Source: Natronobeatus ordinarius (GTDB lineage Archaea; Halobacteriota; Halobacteria; Halobacteriales; Natrialbaceae). Taken from it: DNA of 64,000 nucleotides. How positions within the stretch are numbered: the stretch's first letter is position 1; each line of letters starts with the position of its first letter. The notes under the pieces are model-generated. The model did not search any database and was not told the DNA's origin. It saw only the letters and a list, made by a program, of their open reading frames with translations. Below, in pieces: positions 9,512 to 17,296 of the stretch. Position numbers and translations under genes: made by a program. Where the stretch lies: positions 3,658,001 through 3,722,000 of the forward strand of contig NZ_CP101456.1 of the NCBI RefSeq assembly GCF_024362485.1, written 5' to 3'.

Positions 9512-9546
9512 CGACCAGTACAGGTGCTAAATTGAGCGAGGTATAG

Positions 9547-9771
9547 TTACAGTCTATCTCCGTAGACTGAATCGAAGCGAGTGTACACCGCCGCAAATGC
9601 GATGAAGACAGCGATCGCTCCGATAGCGACACCAATCCATTCTCCGTATGGCACACCGTATCCTAACAGGACTGTAGCAAGCCGTTCCCCGACAAATGCC
9701 ATCGTCATGATCACGCCTAAGCCGAGGAGAAACTTCACAACGAAATTCCGCTCTATGATGTTCTGTTCCAT
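9547..9771 (-). CDS. Small two-helix membrane protein carried by the IS
   Basis: The product is 74 residues, starting MEQNIIERNFVVKF. Two hydrophobic segments follow (about residues 12-33 and 43-63), separated by a short loop with Tyr-Gly-Val-Pro, and the tail is charged. It lies inside the outer IS, opposite to its transposase, so it is a passenger gene; no family recognised. A TATA-like ttata lies about 26 bp upstream on its strand. The IS66-type element begins only 35 bp upstream of its ATG, so the core promoter survives but anything further upstream was separated. Its hydrophobicity pattern is too regular for chance. Confidence 0.6.
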   Translation of the reverse strand: MEQNIIERNFVVKFLLGLGVIMTMAFVGERLATVLLGYGVPYGEWIGVAIGAIAVFIAFAAVYTRFDSVYGDRL

Positions 9772-9798
9772 ATTAGATATTTCCCATGGAACAGTATA

Positions 9799-9806
9799 AG
9801 TTTTCC
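9799..9806. repeat. Left target duplication of the nested IS66-type element
   Basis: agttttcc here recurs exactly at 11384-11391. Eight bases is the usual duplication length for IS66-family insertions. Confidence 0.85.
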
Positions 9807-11383
9807 GTAGTTGGATAGCGTGATCAGGACTCACCGGTTAGTGATGCCTCTCATCCTAATCTGAGTTCTTGCCCACCGAGGATGGACTGGAGCTGTTCAG
9901 GTGGATCAAGTCCTCGTCGTTTCCACGTGGCTAACATGGTCGTGATCGTCTCGTGAATCTGGACCCCTTCGGCTGAGCGGAGGGTCCGGAACATCTTCCG
10001 CAGCACCACTTGCTCGCGCAGAGCGCGCTCTGCGCGATTATTCGTCGAATCGACGTCTGGCTCTGTCACGAACGTCAGCCAGTGGCCTAACCCGTTCCTG
10101 ATCTTCTCGATCAGTTTCTGAACCTCCTGTGACTCATACTCCTCCCTGATCAGCCCTTCCAAGTGTAACGACGCCTCCGCCCGCATCTGCTCGCGGGCGG
10201 AGGCAGACGGGTCCTCTTCGTCGAACGCCGTTAAGTCATCGTGGAGATCGTGCAACTCCGCAGAAAGCCACTCTGCTTCCTCATACCGCTCAGCAACGTA
10301 CTCTGCCTCCCGTAACAGATGCGCCCAGCATCGCTGGAGTTTCGTGTGGTAGCTCCGGTACGCCGACCAGCCGTCACAGCTGAGCGTCGAGTCCTCGGCG
10401 AATTCCTCGCCGAGGACGTCCTCTAACACCTGGCTTCCACGACTCTCATCAACCCAGAACAGCACCTCTTCGTCAGTAACAAACGTCCACGCCCAGTGTT
10501 GCTCTCCATCAACAGGAAAGCCCGTCTCATCACAATAGACGACGTCACTCTCCCGAACACTGGCTTTGACGTCTTCATACGCGGGTCGCAGCCGGTCTGC
10601 GACCCGCTTGGTCAGGTTGTAGATTGTCCGGTGGGAGATGGGGAGATCGAGCTCCCACTCAAACAACTCTGCCTGCTTTCGGTTTGGAAGTCGCTGATGG
10701 AACCTTCCAAGGGCGGTTTGGGCCATGATATTTGGCCCAAACCGCCCGGTTTCCGGGCAGTCAGGATGTTCAGCAACGACCTCGTTTCCACAGGAACAGT
10801 GGTGTTTGCCGAGTTCGTACTCGGTGACAGTGGTTGGAATGGGGAGTGGTATATCGATAATCGTCCGTGAGACGTAGCTGTCCGGGTTAGAGAGTGTCTG
10901 CTCACAGTCTGGGCAATATCCCCGATCAACTCGAATAGTCTCCTCTGGTTCCGGAGGCGGTCGAGTTGTTCCCTCGTGACCTTCGTCACGTCCTGGAGAG
11001 GAGTCGCTGGCGGCGTCAGCGTCGCCGCCAGCGTCGTCCCCTTGGTCTTCGTTCTCTTCCTCGTCGCTGTCATCGTTGCCAGGTGATCCAGCCGCGCCAC
11101 CCTGCTTACTGGGTGGTGTGTTTGGGTTTTCGTACCACTTGAGGCGTGCTTGCAGATTCTCGATCTGCTGTTGCTGTGCTGTGAGTTGACGACGGAGAAG
11201 ACGGTTCTCGAACTCTTTGACTACGAGCTGCTGGCGGAGATGCGTACTGTCCTCAGCGCGGATCGCGGAATCTGTCGATTCCGGCGATCCGCCAATCCCC
11301 AGCGACACACTTGATTTACCATTGAGAGACCATTCATGAGACTGCTACGAAATCGGTCTGGCAGCAAGTCGCTATCCAACTAC
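9807..11383. mobile_element. IS66-family insertion sequence
   Basis: Perfect 14-bp inverted ends are present, gtagttggatagcg at 9807 and cgctatccaactac ending at 11383, with 8-bp direct repeats agttttcc on both sides. The 1577-bp element contains one gene, an IS66-type transposase. The short accessory genes found in many bacterial IS66 elements are absent. It sits inside the outer IS, so it arrived later. Confidence 0.9.
9851..11308 (-). CDS. IS66-family transposase
   Basis: The 485-residue product starts at GTG 11308. It begins with a coiled-coil (LRRQLTAQQQQIENLQARL) followed by an acidic low-complexity linker (residues ~70-115). A zinc-binding region (GYCPDCEQTL and HHCSCGNE) comes next. 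The DDE catalytic domain has VVYCDETGFPV, LSCDGWSAYRSY and STNNRAERALREQVVLRK. This is the domain order of the IS66 family. The frame is intact, so the element could be active. Confidence 0.93.
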   Translation of the reverse strand: MSLGIGGSPESTDSAIRAEDSTHLRQQLVVKEFENRLLRRQLTAQQQQIENLQARLKWYENPNTPPSKQGGAAGSPGNDDSDEEENEDQGDDAGGDADAASDSSPGRDEGHEGTTRPPPEPEETIRVDRGYCPDCEQTLSNPDSYVSRTIIDIPLPIPTTVTEYELGKHHCSCGNEVVAEHPDCPETGRFGPNIMAQTALGRFHQRLPNRKQAELFEWELDLPISHRTIYNLTKRVADRLRPAYEDVKASVRESDVVYCDETGFPVDGEQHWAWTFVTDEEVLFWVDESRGSQVLEDVLGEEFAEDSTLSCDGWSAYRSYHTKLQRCWAHLLREAEYVAERYEEAEWLSAELHDLHDDLTAFDEEDPSASAREQMRAEASLHLEGLIREEYESQEVQKLIEKIRNGLGHWLTFVTEPDVDSTNNRAERALREQVVLRKMFRTLRSAEGVQIHETITTMLATWKRRGLDPPEQLQSILGGQELRLG

Positions 11384-11391
11384 AGTTTTCC
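11384..11391. repeat. Right target duplication of the nested IS66-type element
   Basis: agttttcc, identical to 9799-9806. Confidence 0.85.
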
Positions 11392-11469
11392 CTCTGTGGT
11401 TAGTACGCATGTGCAGTGTGAGTAGATTCACGTGAATATCTCTCTAAAGAATAGGGTTTCAACAGAGCC

Positions 11470-11477
11470 GGGAGAGT
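11470..11477. repeat. Right target duplication of the outer IS
   Basis: gggagagt, identical to 8630-8637. It lies 30 bp before the start of the permease gene. Confidence 0.85.
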
Positions 11478-11507
11478 GAAATACGTCACTCCTGTACTCT
11501 TCGATAC

Positions 11508-12677
11508 ATGGAACTCGACCGCACGTTCGCCCGGCGCGTTGGCATCGGGCTGGTGGTCCTGGCGCTGTTTCTCCTCGCCGCGTACGTCGCCGTGCGGTTC
11601 ATCGCGGTGCTCGTGTTCGCGGTCTTTCTCTACTACGCTGTCCGTCCCATCTACCGGTTCCTCGAGCGATTCGGACTGCCGCGTCGCGTCAGGGCGATAC
11701 TCGCGCTGGTGCTGTTCGGCGTCCCCTTCGTGGTGTTGCTGGCGTACACGCTCGCGATCGTCGCCCTCGAGACGCAGGCGTTCGTCGAGGCCTACGACGT
11801 CCAGGACCAGGTCATCGAGCAGACGCTCGAGGAGGTCGACGTCACCGGCGTCGATCTCGAGGAACTCCAGCAGGTGGCCACCGGGGCGGCCGCGCAGGCG
11901 TCCCTCGGCGTGGTGCTGGTGAGCCTCGCCGGGGCGGTGGATCTCCTCGGAAGCGCGTTCGTGCAGTTTCTCATCCTCGTCATCCTGACCTACTACATGC
12001 TGATCGACGGGCCGCGATTCGTCTCGTGGCTCCTCGAGACGTTCGACGAGTCGGGCGTGCTGACCGCGTTCGTTCGCGCCACGGATCCGGAGCTGTCGAT
12101 GACGCTGTTCGGGAACATCGTCAACGTGTTCGTCACGGCGATCGTCGGCGTCGCGACGTTCTACACGTACAACCTCTTCGCGCCCGCGGCCGTTCAGGTA
12201 CCGTTTCCGGCCCTGATCGGCGCGCTGGCGGGCATCGGGAGTCTGATCCCGGTCGTCGGCATCAAACTCGTTTACGTGCCGGTCACGGTGGTACTCGCGG
12301 CGAACGCGTGGCTCGCGGGCGACCTGTCGTTGCTCGTTCCCGTCGCGGTGCTGTTCGCCGTCAGCGCCGTCGTCGTCGACTTCATCCCCGACTTTTTCAT
12401 CCGGGCACACATCAGCGGGAAGCAGACTCACACCGGAATGCTGCTGGTCGCGTACATCGTCGGCCCCGTCGTGTTCGGGTTCTACGGGCTCTTTCTCGTC
12501 CCGATCTTGCTCATCCTCGTGATCAACGCCACGTACGTCCTCCTGCCGTACGTGCTGTCGGGCGACCCACCCGACAGCCGCCAGTCGCGATTGCAGGAGT
12601 ACGCTGACGAGCACGAGGCGTCCACGGAGCCGGCGGTGACCGAGCAAGAACCCGTCGTCACGAGAGGCAATTCCTGA
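11508..12677 (+). CDS. AI-2E family transporter (TqsA/PerM-like permease)
   Basis: The 389-residue membrane protein has about eight hydrophobic segments. It has the family layout: three N-terminal helices, a long soluble loop (about residues 95-150, rich in Glu, Asp and Gln), then five helices. LIGALAGIGSLIPVVG carries the conserved glycine/proline turn, and SGKQTHTGMLLVAYIVGP the late helix pair. Family members export autoinducer-2 or, in other lineages, sodium, protons or small solutes; the name should not be taken as proof of quorum signalling here. Its native promoter may have been displaced by the IS ending 38 bp upstream. Confidence 0.85.
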   Translation: MELDRTFARRVGIGLVVLALFLLAAYVAVRFIAVLVFAVFLYYAVRPIYRFLERFGLPRRVRAILALVLFGVPFVVLLAYTLAIVALETQAFVEAYDVQDQVIEQTLEEVDVTGVDLEELQQVATGAAAQASLGVVLVSLAGAVDLLGSAFVQFLILVILTYYMLIDGPRFVSWLLETFDESGVLTAFVRATDPELSMTLFGNIVNVFVTAIVGVATFYTYNLFAPAAVQVPFPALIGALAGIGSLIPVVGIKLVYVPVTVVLAANAWLAGDLSLLVPVAVLFAVSAVVVDFIPDFFIRAHISGKQTHTGMLLVAYIVGPVVFGFYGLFLVPILLILVINATYVLLPYVLSGDPPDSRQSRLQEYADEHEASTEPAVTEQEPVVTRGNS

Positions 12678-12737
12678 CAGTAAAGGTGAACAATACTAAT
12701 GCGGGCACCTGCTGTCCCTTCCTGACGGGACGAGAGA

Positions 12738-13490
12738 ATGAACGAACAGGAAGTTGGGCAGTACTTCGACGCGACGGCCGACGTCTACTCACACGAGCGG
12801 GGCCTCGACGAGATCGAATCCTGGCCGGTCGTCGACGAGTTCATCGACAGGATGAGCACCGAGGGGGACCGGTTGCTGGAGATCGGCTGTGGCGACGGTC
12901 TCCTGCTCGAGTACGCGCTCGAGCACACCGACGTCACGGAGGCACACGGGCTCGACATCTCGCCCGAGATGCTCCCCGACGCGGACGCCGACGTGCGAGC
13001 CCACTACGTAGAGGGGTCGGCGACGGATCTGCCGCTGCCGTTCGAGCCGGAGTCGTTCGACTTCGTCGTGATGAGCGACGTGCTCCACCACCTCGTCGGT
13101 GCAAATCGCGCACAGTCGAAGCTGAAAGCACAGGCTGCGTTGATCGAGGCGTCGACCCTCCTCAAACCGGGTGGATACCTCGTCGTAAAGGACATCTACT
13201 ATCGAAGCCCGATCGGGCCCGACCAACTGACGTCGTACGCGATCTTTTTCGGGCTCAAGTACTTCTCCGGCATCGCGTCGGCGATCGACGAACAGGCCGC
13301 ACCCGGCCTGCTGGTCTCGTTTTACACGGAGGGCGAACTGCTCGAGTTGCTTCGACAGGCTGGAACGACGGTCGTGGGCACGTCGGTCGACGTCAAAACG
13401 CAGCCGTCGATTCCGAGACGTGCGCTCATCGGCGAATCGGCCTGTATTCGACTGTACGCCAGGAAGAAACCGAGAATTAGCGCCAGATAA
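12738..13490 (+). CDS. Class I SAM-dependent methyltransferase
   Basis: The 250-residue protein has the Rossmann motifs LLEIGCGDGLLLEYA (motif I), AHGLDISPEML (motif II acid), EGSATDLPLPFEPESFDFVVMSDVLHHL (motifs III-IV) and LLKPGGYLVVKD (post motif). This pattern is that of UbiE/Methyltransf_11-type small-molecule methylases. A Y-F-D-A-T-A start resembles the family's N-terminal helix. The substrate is not evident. It is in the same direction as the permease 60 bp upstream and could share a transcript, though an AT-rich gap suggests its own promoter. Confidence 0.85.
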   Translation: MNEQEVGQYFDATADVYSHERGLDEIESWPVVDEFIDRMSTEGDRLLEIGCGDGLLLEYALEHTDVTEAHGLDISPEMLPDADADVRAHYVEGSATDLPLPFEPESFDFVVMSDVLHHLVGANRAQSKLKAQAALIEASTLLKPGGYLVVKDIYYRSPIGPDQLTSYAIFFGLKYFSGIASAIDEQAAPGLLVSFYTEGELLELLRQAGTTVVGTSVDVKTQPSIPRRALIGESACIRLYARKKPRISAR

Positions 13491-13540
13491 CACGTGGGTG
13501 ATGGGGGTGGAGTAGTCGGCGAATCGATCTTCACCCGACT

Positions 13541-13624
13541 ACAGCCGAGCGGCCAGCCCCGGGCCCGTCGTTGAGGCTGACCGCTCGGCTGTGACGGTGT
13601 CCCTCGTTTCAACGAGTACTATAG
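13541..13624 (+). repeat. Dispersed intergenic hairpin repeat, copy 1
   Basis: Arms 13541-13558 and 13575-13592 pair over 17 of 18 bases around a 16-base loop. They are followed by the perfect small palindrome ctcgtttcaacgag (13603-13616) and ctatag. The second half matches the inverted copy at 56586-56636 closely. Its place just after a gene's 3' end suggests a terminator or processing signal. Confidence 0.7.
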
Positions 13625-13926
13625 TCGGTCGATACGCCCGCTGATCGGATCGACTCGATTCCGAACCGACCAGGAGCTGTCGTGACCGCGTATCCGGACA
13701 ATACCGTTCGCCGATCACCGTTGGGGTGAGCGTACCGTTCGATCCGCCGTCGACCGTCATCGACGACGGCCACACCGTTGGCCCTGGTTTCTTCTCTCGC
13801 TCGAGTGGCGCCGGGCCGCGATTCGAGCGCGCGGGCGGACGTCCACCGCTGGTAAGTCGGGTCTGGGTGTGCAGGTAACTCGAGTGTAAGGGTGCGCCTC
13901 GTATCGGAGTCGAACGGCGAGAAATA

Positions 13927-13948
13927 ATGGTGGCATAGTTACCACCAT
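13927..13948. promoter_or_regulatory. Palindromic operator candidate at the PfkB promoter
   Basis: atggtgg and ccaccat are perfect inverted 7-mers around an AT-rich 8-base centre (catagtta), ending 21 bp before the kinase ATG at 13970. The centre lies where a TATA box would be for a leaderless transcript, so a repressor here would block initiation. Confidence 0.45.
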
Positions 13949-13969
13949 GCCCGACACACACCGGCACGT

Positions 13970-14914
13970 ATGACCGGCGTTCCGGAAGTGGTGGCGGTCG
14001 GCAGTGCACTCGTAGACGAACAGTACCTGGTCTCGAACCTGCCGAAACCCGACGGTGGCGCGTACGTCAACGACGAGTCGGTCGCGTTCGGCGGCGTCGC
14101 CGCCAACGTCGCGGTGGCGCTCTCCCGTCTGGGCCGGTCGACCGGCGTCGTCGTGCGGCTGGGAAACGACGACAACGCCGATGCGGTCGAGGCGAACCTC
14201 CGTGAGGAGGGCGTGGCGGTCGATCGCGTCACCCGGAGCCAGGACGAACGATCGACGTACTGTAAGGTGTTTCGCGATCCCGACGGGAGACGGATGATCG
14301 TCACCGGTGGCGGGGCAGCGAAGCACCTGACGCTCGAGGCCGACGACGAAGCCTACCTCCGGTCGGCCGACGTCGTCTTCACGAACGGCTTCTGTCCGGA
14401 TCGCGTCACGCGCCAGCTGTGTGAGCTCGCCGCGAGCGGCGACGTTCGACTGGCGTTCGACCTCGCCAGCCCCCTCGACGGGCTGGAAGGGCGGGGGACC
14501 GAGCGGGAGACGGTGGACGAACTGCTGGAACCCCTCTCGCTGTTCGTCGCCAACGAGACGTCGATCGACTCGTATCTGGGGGTCAGGGGGAAAGCGGCGG
14601 TCGAACGACTTCGCGCCCGCGGCGTTCGTCGCGGGGCGCTGACCCGTGGTGAACGTGGGGCGATCCTCTGGACAGACGAGGAGCTCGTCGAGATCCCCGC
14701 GCTCGACGTCGACGTCGTGGATACGACCGGCGCGGGGGACGCCTTCGTGAGTGGACTGATCCACAAGTGGCTCCTCGAGGACGAGTCGATCGACGTCGCT
14801 GGCCGCTTTGCGACCGTCGCAGGCGGCTACAACTGCACCAAAACGAGCGCTCGTGGCGGGATGGTCGACGAGCACCAGCTCGAGGCCGTGCTGAACGAGG
14901 CACCAGTTCGGTAG
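13970..14914 (+). CDS. PfkB-family sugar kinase
   Basis: The 314-residue kinase has the N-terminal glycine pair motif (FGGVAANVAVALSRLG) and the C-terminal anion hole and catalytic base in VVDTTGAGDAFVSGL. Additional family text is ALTRGERGAILW before the ATP site. These enzymes phosphorylate ribose, fructose, KDG, nucleosides or other sugars in the cytoplasm; the substrate is not diagnosable here. The start at ATG 13970 follows a small palindrome that overlaps the predicted TATA position. A pair of 28-bp tandem repeats lies just behind its stop codon. Confidence 0.88.
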   Translation: MTGVPEVVAVGSALVDEQYLVSNLPKPDGGAYVNDESVAFGGVAANVAVALSRLGRSTGVVVRLGNDDNADAVEANLREEGVAVDRVTRSQDERSTYCKVFRDPDGRRMIVTGGGAAKHLTLEADDEAYLRSADVVFTNGFCPDRVTRQLCELAASGDVRLAFDLASPLDGLEGRGTERETVDELLEPLSLFVANETSIDSYLGVRGKAAVERLRARGVRRGALTRGERGAILWTDEELVEIPALDVDVVDTTGAGDAFVSGLIHKWLLEDESIDVAGRFATVAGGYNCTKTSARGGMVDEHQLEAVLNEAPVR

Positions 14915-14932
14915 TCGGCCGGCTCTCCTCAC

Positions 14933-14987
14933 GCCGACGCAGCCACCCAGTCACTGTCAAGCCGACGCAGCCACCCAGTCACTGTCA
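14933..14987. repeat. Two tandem copies of a 28-bp unit
   Basis: The 27-base sequence starting gccgacgcagcc at 14933-14959 is repeated exactly at 14961-14987 with a one-base spacer. It lies between two genes facing each other. Confidence 0.8.
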
Positions 14988-15080
14988 CGCCCCTGCAGCC
15001 GGATGCCTCCCACCACCGTCGGCTGGTGGGTCGATCGCCACAACCGGGGACGGCCATCGGACACCGGACTGGCCAGGCCC

Positions 15081-16040
15081 TCACTCGAACGCTGGTAGCA
15101 CCTCTTCGCCGAACGCCTCGAGGAACGCCTCCTGATTCGTGGTAACGTTGTGGACGAACACCCGATCGACGTCGAGTTCGCGGTCTGCCTCGAGCCACTC
15201 GATGTGCTCCTCGAGGTCGGCGGAGACGCGGACGTTCTCCTCGACGACGCCCTCGTCGAGCTCCGCGGCGAGTTCGCCGAACTCCTCGGGAGTCCGCAGC
15301 TCCTGGGTCACGGCGCCGGGGACGCAGTTCGCCCGCCACTGGTCGTTCGCGCCCTCGAGTGCGGCGTCGTCGTCCTCGGCGTAGGCGTGCTGGGCTTTGA
15401 GGTAGATCGGTTTGTCGGGGGCGTGCTCCCGGAAGGCCTCGACTCGCGCCGCGTCGTCCTCGTGATCTGGCGTGGCGATCGTGATCATGCCGTCGGCCCA
15501 CTCGGCGAGCCACCTGGCGGTCTCCTCGGAAAGTGCTGCGCCGATCAACGGCGGGGCCGTCTCGGGACGCGAGTACAGTTGCGCCTGCTCGACGTCGATG
15601 CGTCCGTGGTGGGTCACCTCCTCGCCGTCCCAGAGTCGCCGCATGATTTCGGCACACTCCTCGAGGCGGGCGTTTCGCTCCTCCTTTACGGGCCAGTCGG
15701 TCCCCGTGATCCCCTCGTTGAGGAGCTGCCCGCTCCCGACGGCGAACCAGAACCGGCCGGGGTACTGCTCGCGGAGCGTCGCCGCCGCCTGGGCGACGAT
15801 GGCGGGGTGGTAGCGGTAGCCGGGCGCGTTCACCGTCCCGAAGCTCATGTCGGTCGCCTCCATCGCCGAGCCGAGCCACGACCAGACGAATCCCGACTCG
15901 CCCTGCGTCTCGCTCCACGGATGGAAGTGATCCGAGGCGAGTGCGTGCTCGAAGCCGACCTCCTCGGCGAGTCTGACGTACTCGAGGAGCGCACTCGGCG
16001 CGAACTGCTCGTGGGAGGCGTGATAGCCGAGGGCGGTCAT
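15081..16040 (-). CDS. F420-dependent LLM-class oxidoreductase
   Basis: The 319-residue luciferase-like TIM barrel has LGYHASHEQFAP at the start, the active-site region LASDHFHPW, FGTVNAPGYRYHPAIVAQAAATL and RFWFAVGSGQLLNE. The last is the segment that binds the cofactor phosphate in the F420-dependent glucose-6-phosphate dehydrogenase relatives. Haloarchaea contain several such enzymes using F420. The physiological substrate is unknown, possibly a sugar phosphate or alcohol. ATG at 16040 is the natural start. A possible small gene ends 7 bp upstream on the same strand. Confidence 0.85.
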   Translation of the reverse strand: MTALGYHASHEQFAPSALLEYVRLAEEVGFEHALASDHFHPWSETQGESGFVWSWLGSAMEATDMSFGTVNAPGYRYHPAIVAQAAATLREQYPGRFWFAVGSGQLLNEGITGTDWPVKEERNARLEECAEIMRRLWDGEEVTHHGRIDVEQAQLYSRPETAPPLIGAALSEETARWLAEWADGMITIATPDHEDDAARVEAFREHAPDKPIYLKAQHAYAEDDDAALEGANDQWRANCVPGAVTQELRTPEEFGELAAELDEGVVEENVRVSADLEEHIEWLEADRELDVDRVFVHNVTTNQEAFLEAFGEEVLPAFE

Positions 16041-16047
16041 CGGCGAC

Positions 16048-16260
16048 TCACCCGCGGGTGCCGACGCGAGGTGGCCGCCGGCCGCACCACTCGGCGATCG
16101 ATCCAGGGCCGGTCGCCTCGAACTCGAGCGTCGAGCATACTCTCGCCCACCACGGATCGATCCTTAGTTCCACGGCGTGGTTGTGCGCGATTTCCTCGAG
16201 CGGCTCGAACAGTTCCGCGTCGGAGACCGCTGTGTTGTGGGTTCGTCTGCACTGTCTCAC
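16048..16260 (-). CDS. Possible small protein of unknown function
   Basis: The frame of 70 codons starts at GTG 16260. Third positions are GC-rich and the peptide reads like a haloarchaeal protein from about residue 13 on (DAELFEPLEEIAHNHAVELR, then a WWAR stretch). No family recognised. It ends 7 bp before the oxidoreductase ATG, compatible with an operon. The start codon falls in the left arm of the long inverted repeat at 16258-16300, which is odd for a real gene. A true start may be further inside. Confidence 0.35.
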   Translation of the reverse strand: MRQCRRTHNTAVSDAELFEPLEEIAHNHAVELRIDPWWARVCSTLEFEATGPGSIAEWCGRRPPRVGTRG

Positions 16261-16300
16261 TTACCCGAACGTAACCATGGTAGTTACGTTCGGGTAAGTG
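16258..16300. repeat. Perfect 18-bp inverted repeat with 7-base loop
   Basis: Arms 16258-16275 and 16283-16300 are perfect complements (cacttacccgaacgtaac on the left) around the loop catggta. It lies between a minus-strand and a plus-strand gene, 36 bp before the ATG at 16337. It could be a dimer-binding operator serving both directions or the scar of a mobile element. Confidence 0.85.
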
Positions 16301-16336
16301 ACTACTTTTGATGATTCGGGAAAATCGTACGAGCAC

Positions 16337-17293
16337 ATGGTACTTCACTTCGGGAAAGCGACGGGCATCTTCGTAAAGACGATGCCTTTCGTGCTGCTTC
16401 GGATGGGGATCGGAATCCTTCTCGGGATCGCTGCGATCCTCTATTTCGGGATCGTCATCGGGTTTGGACTCTGGCTCCTCGACGCCGGAACGATCTCCGG
16501 TGGGATCGGGGCGATCGGCCTGTTACTCGCGATCGTCATCTTCATCGGGGCGTGGCGGCTGATCAGCCGGTACGTCCTGTACCTGGTGAAAGCCGGCCAC
16601 ATCGCCGTCATCGCCCACATCGTCGACACGGGTGAGGTCCCCTCGAACCAGATCGCGTTCGGGAAATCCAAAGTCCGTGAACACTTCAAGGAAGCGAGCG
16701 CGCTGTTCGCCGTCGACCAGCTGGTGAAAGCGATCATCAAGCAGTTCAACAGGCGCGTCGTCTCGTTTTCGAACCTGTTCGCGTTCTCCTCCGGTATCCG
16801 GAACATTATCCGAATCATCGGCCGGGCGATCGCCATCGCCGCCTCCTACATCGACGAGGCGATCATCGCCTACATGTTCACGACCACCGAGGAAAATCCC
16901 TGGCGAGCCGCCAGAGATGGTGTGGTTCTCTACGGGAAAAACTGGAAGCCGGTTCTGGGTTCGACGCTGCTGATCGTCCTCGCGCTGTACGCGGCCACCT
17001 TCGTCATGCTGCTGGCGATGACCCCGATCGCGAGCGTCCTCGGTTCTCTGTCGACGGTGTTCGAGGTCGTCGGCTGGGTCGTCGTCTTCGGCATCGTGCT
17101 CACCATCTACGCCGGCTTCCTCAACCCCTGGGTAAAGACCGTGGTGATCACCACGTTCCTCATCGAAGCCCAGGACGACACGCCCGACAGTGCAACGATG
17201 GAACGGATCGCAGACCGGTCCGATAAGTTCAACGAACTCATGGGGAAAGCCGAAACCGAAGAGAAAGAGCCGGCAACCGCACCGGCACGATAG
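16337..17293 (+). CDS. Multi-pass membrane protein of unknown function
   Basis: The 318-residue protein has about six hydrophobic segments. Two are at residues ~20-45 and ~50-75 and three lie in the C-terminal half, with an amphipathic charged stretch between them (residues ~95-150) and a charged C-terminal tail. Haloarchaeal proteins of this layout are generally unassigned. ATG at 16337 is preferred. A GTG at 16298 would place the start inside the long inverted repeat. It is convergent with the histidine kinase, with only 3 bp between stop codons. Function unknown. Confidence 0.65.
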   Translation: MVLHFGKATGIFVKTMPFVLLRMGIGILLGIAAILYFGIVIGFGLWLLDAGTISGGIGAIGLLLAIVIFIGAWRLISRYVLYLVKAGHIAVIAHIVDTGEVPSNQIAFGKSKVREHFKEASALFAVDQLVKAIIKQFNRRVVSFSNLFAFSSGIRNIIRIIGRAIAIAASYIDEAIIAYMFTTTEENPWRAARDGVVLYGKNWKPVLGSTLLIVLALYAATFVMLLAMTPIASVLGSLSTVFEVVGWVVVFGIVLTIYAGFLNPWVKTVVITTFLIEAQDDTPDSATMERIADRSDKFNELMGKAETEEKEPATAPAR

Positions 17294-17296
17294 CAC

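Larger units (their letters stand above)
8638..11469. mobile_element. IS5-type insertion sequence interrupted by an IS66-type element
   Basis: Terminal inverted repeats ggctctgttgaaa (8638) and tttcaacagagcc (ending 11469) bound the element, with the 8-bp duplication gggagagt outside both ends. It carries a DDE transposase (8690-9511), a minus-strand small membrane protein gene (9547-9771) and a nested IS66-type element (9807-11383). Removing the nested element and one copy of its target duplication leaves about 1.25 kb, a normal size for this kind of IS. The intact duplications imply a recent arrival. Confidence 0.88.
13491..13969. other. Gene-free stretch with hairpin repeat and PfkB promoter
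   Basis: No gene seen. Bases 13541-13624 hold a strong hairpin that is one copy of a dispersed repeat. Bases 13927-13948 hold a small palindrome next to the kinase promoter. The rest has no recognisable signal. Confidence 0.5.

Noticed and set aside
13539-14009. A minus-strand gene in front of the PfkB kinase
   Set aside because: It covers the hairpin repeat and the kinase promoter, and its composition is not protein-like.
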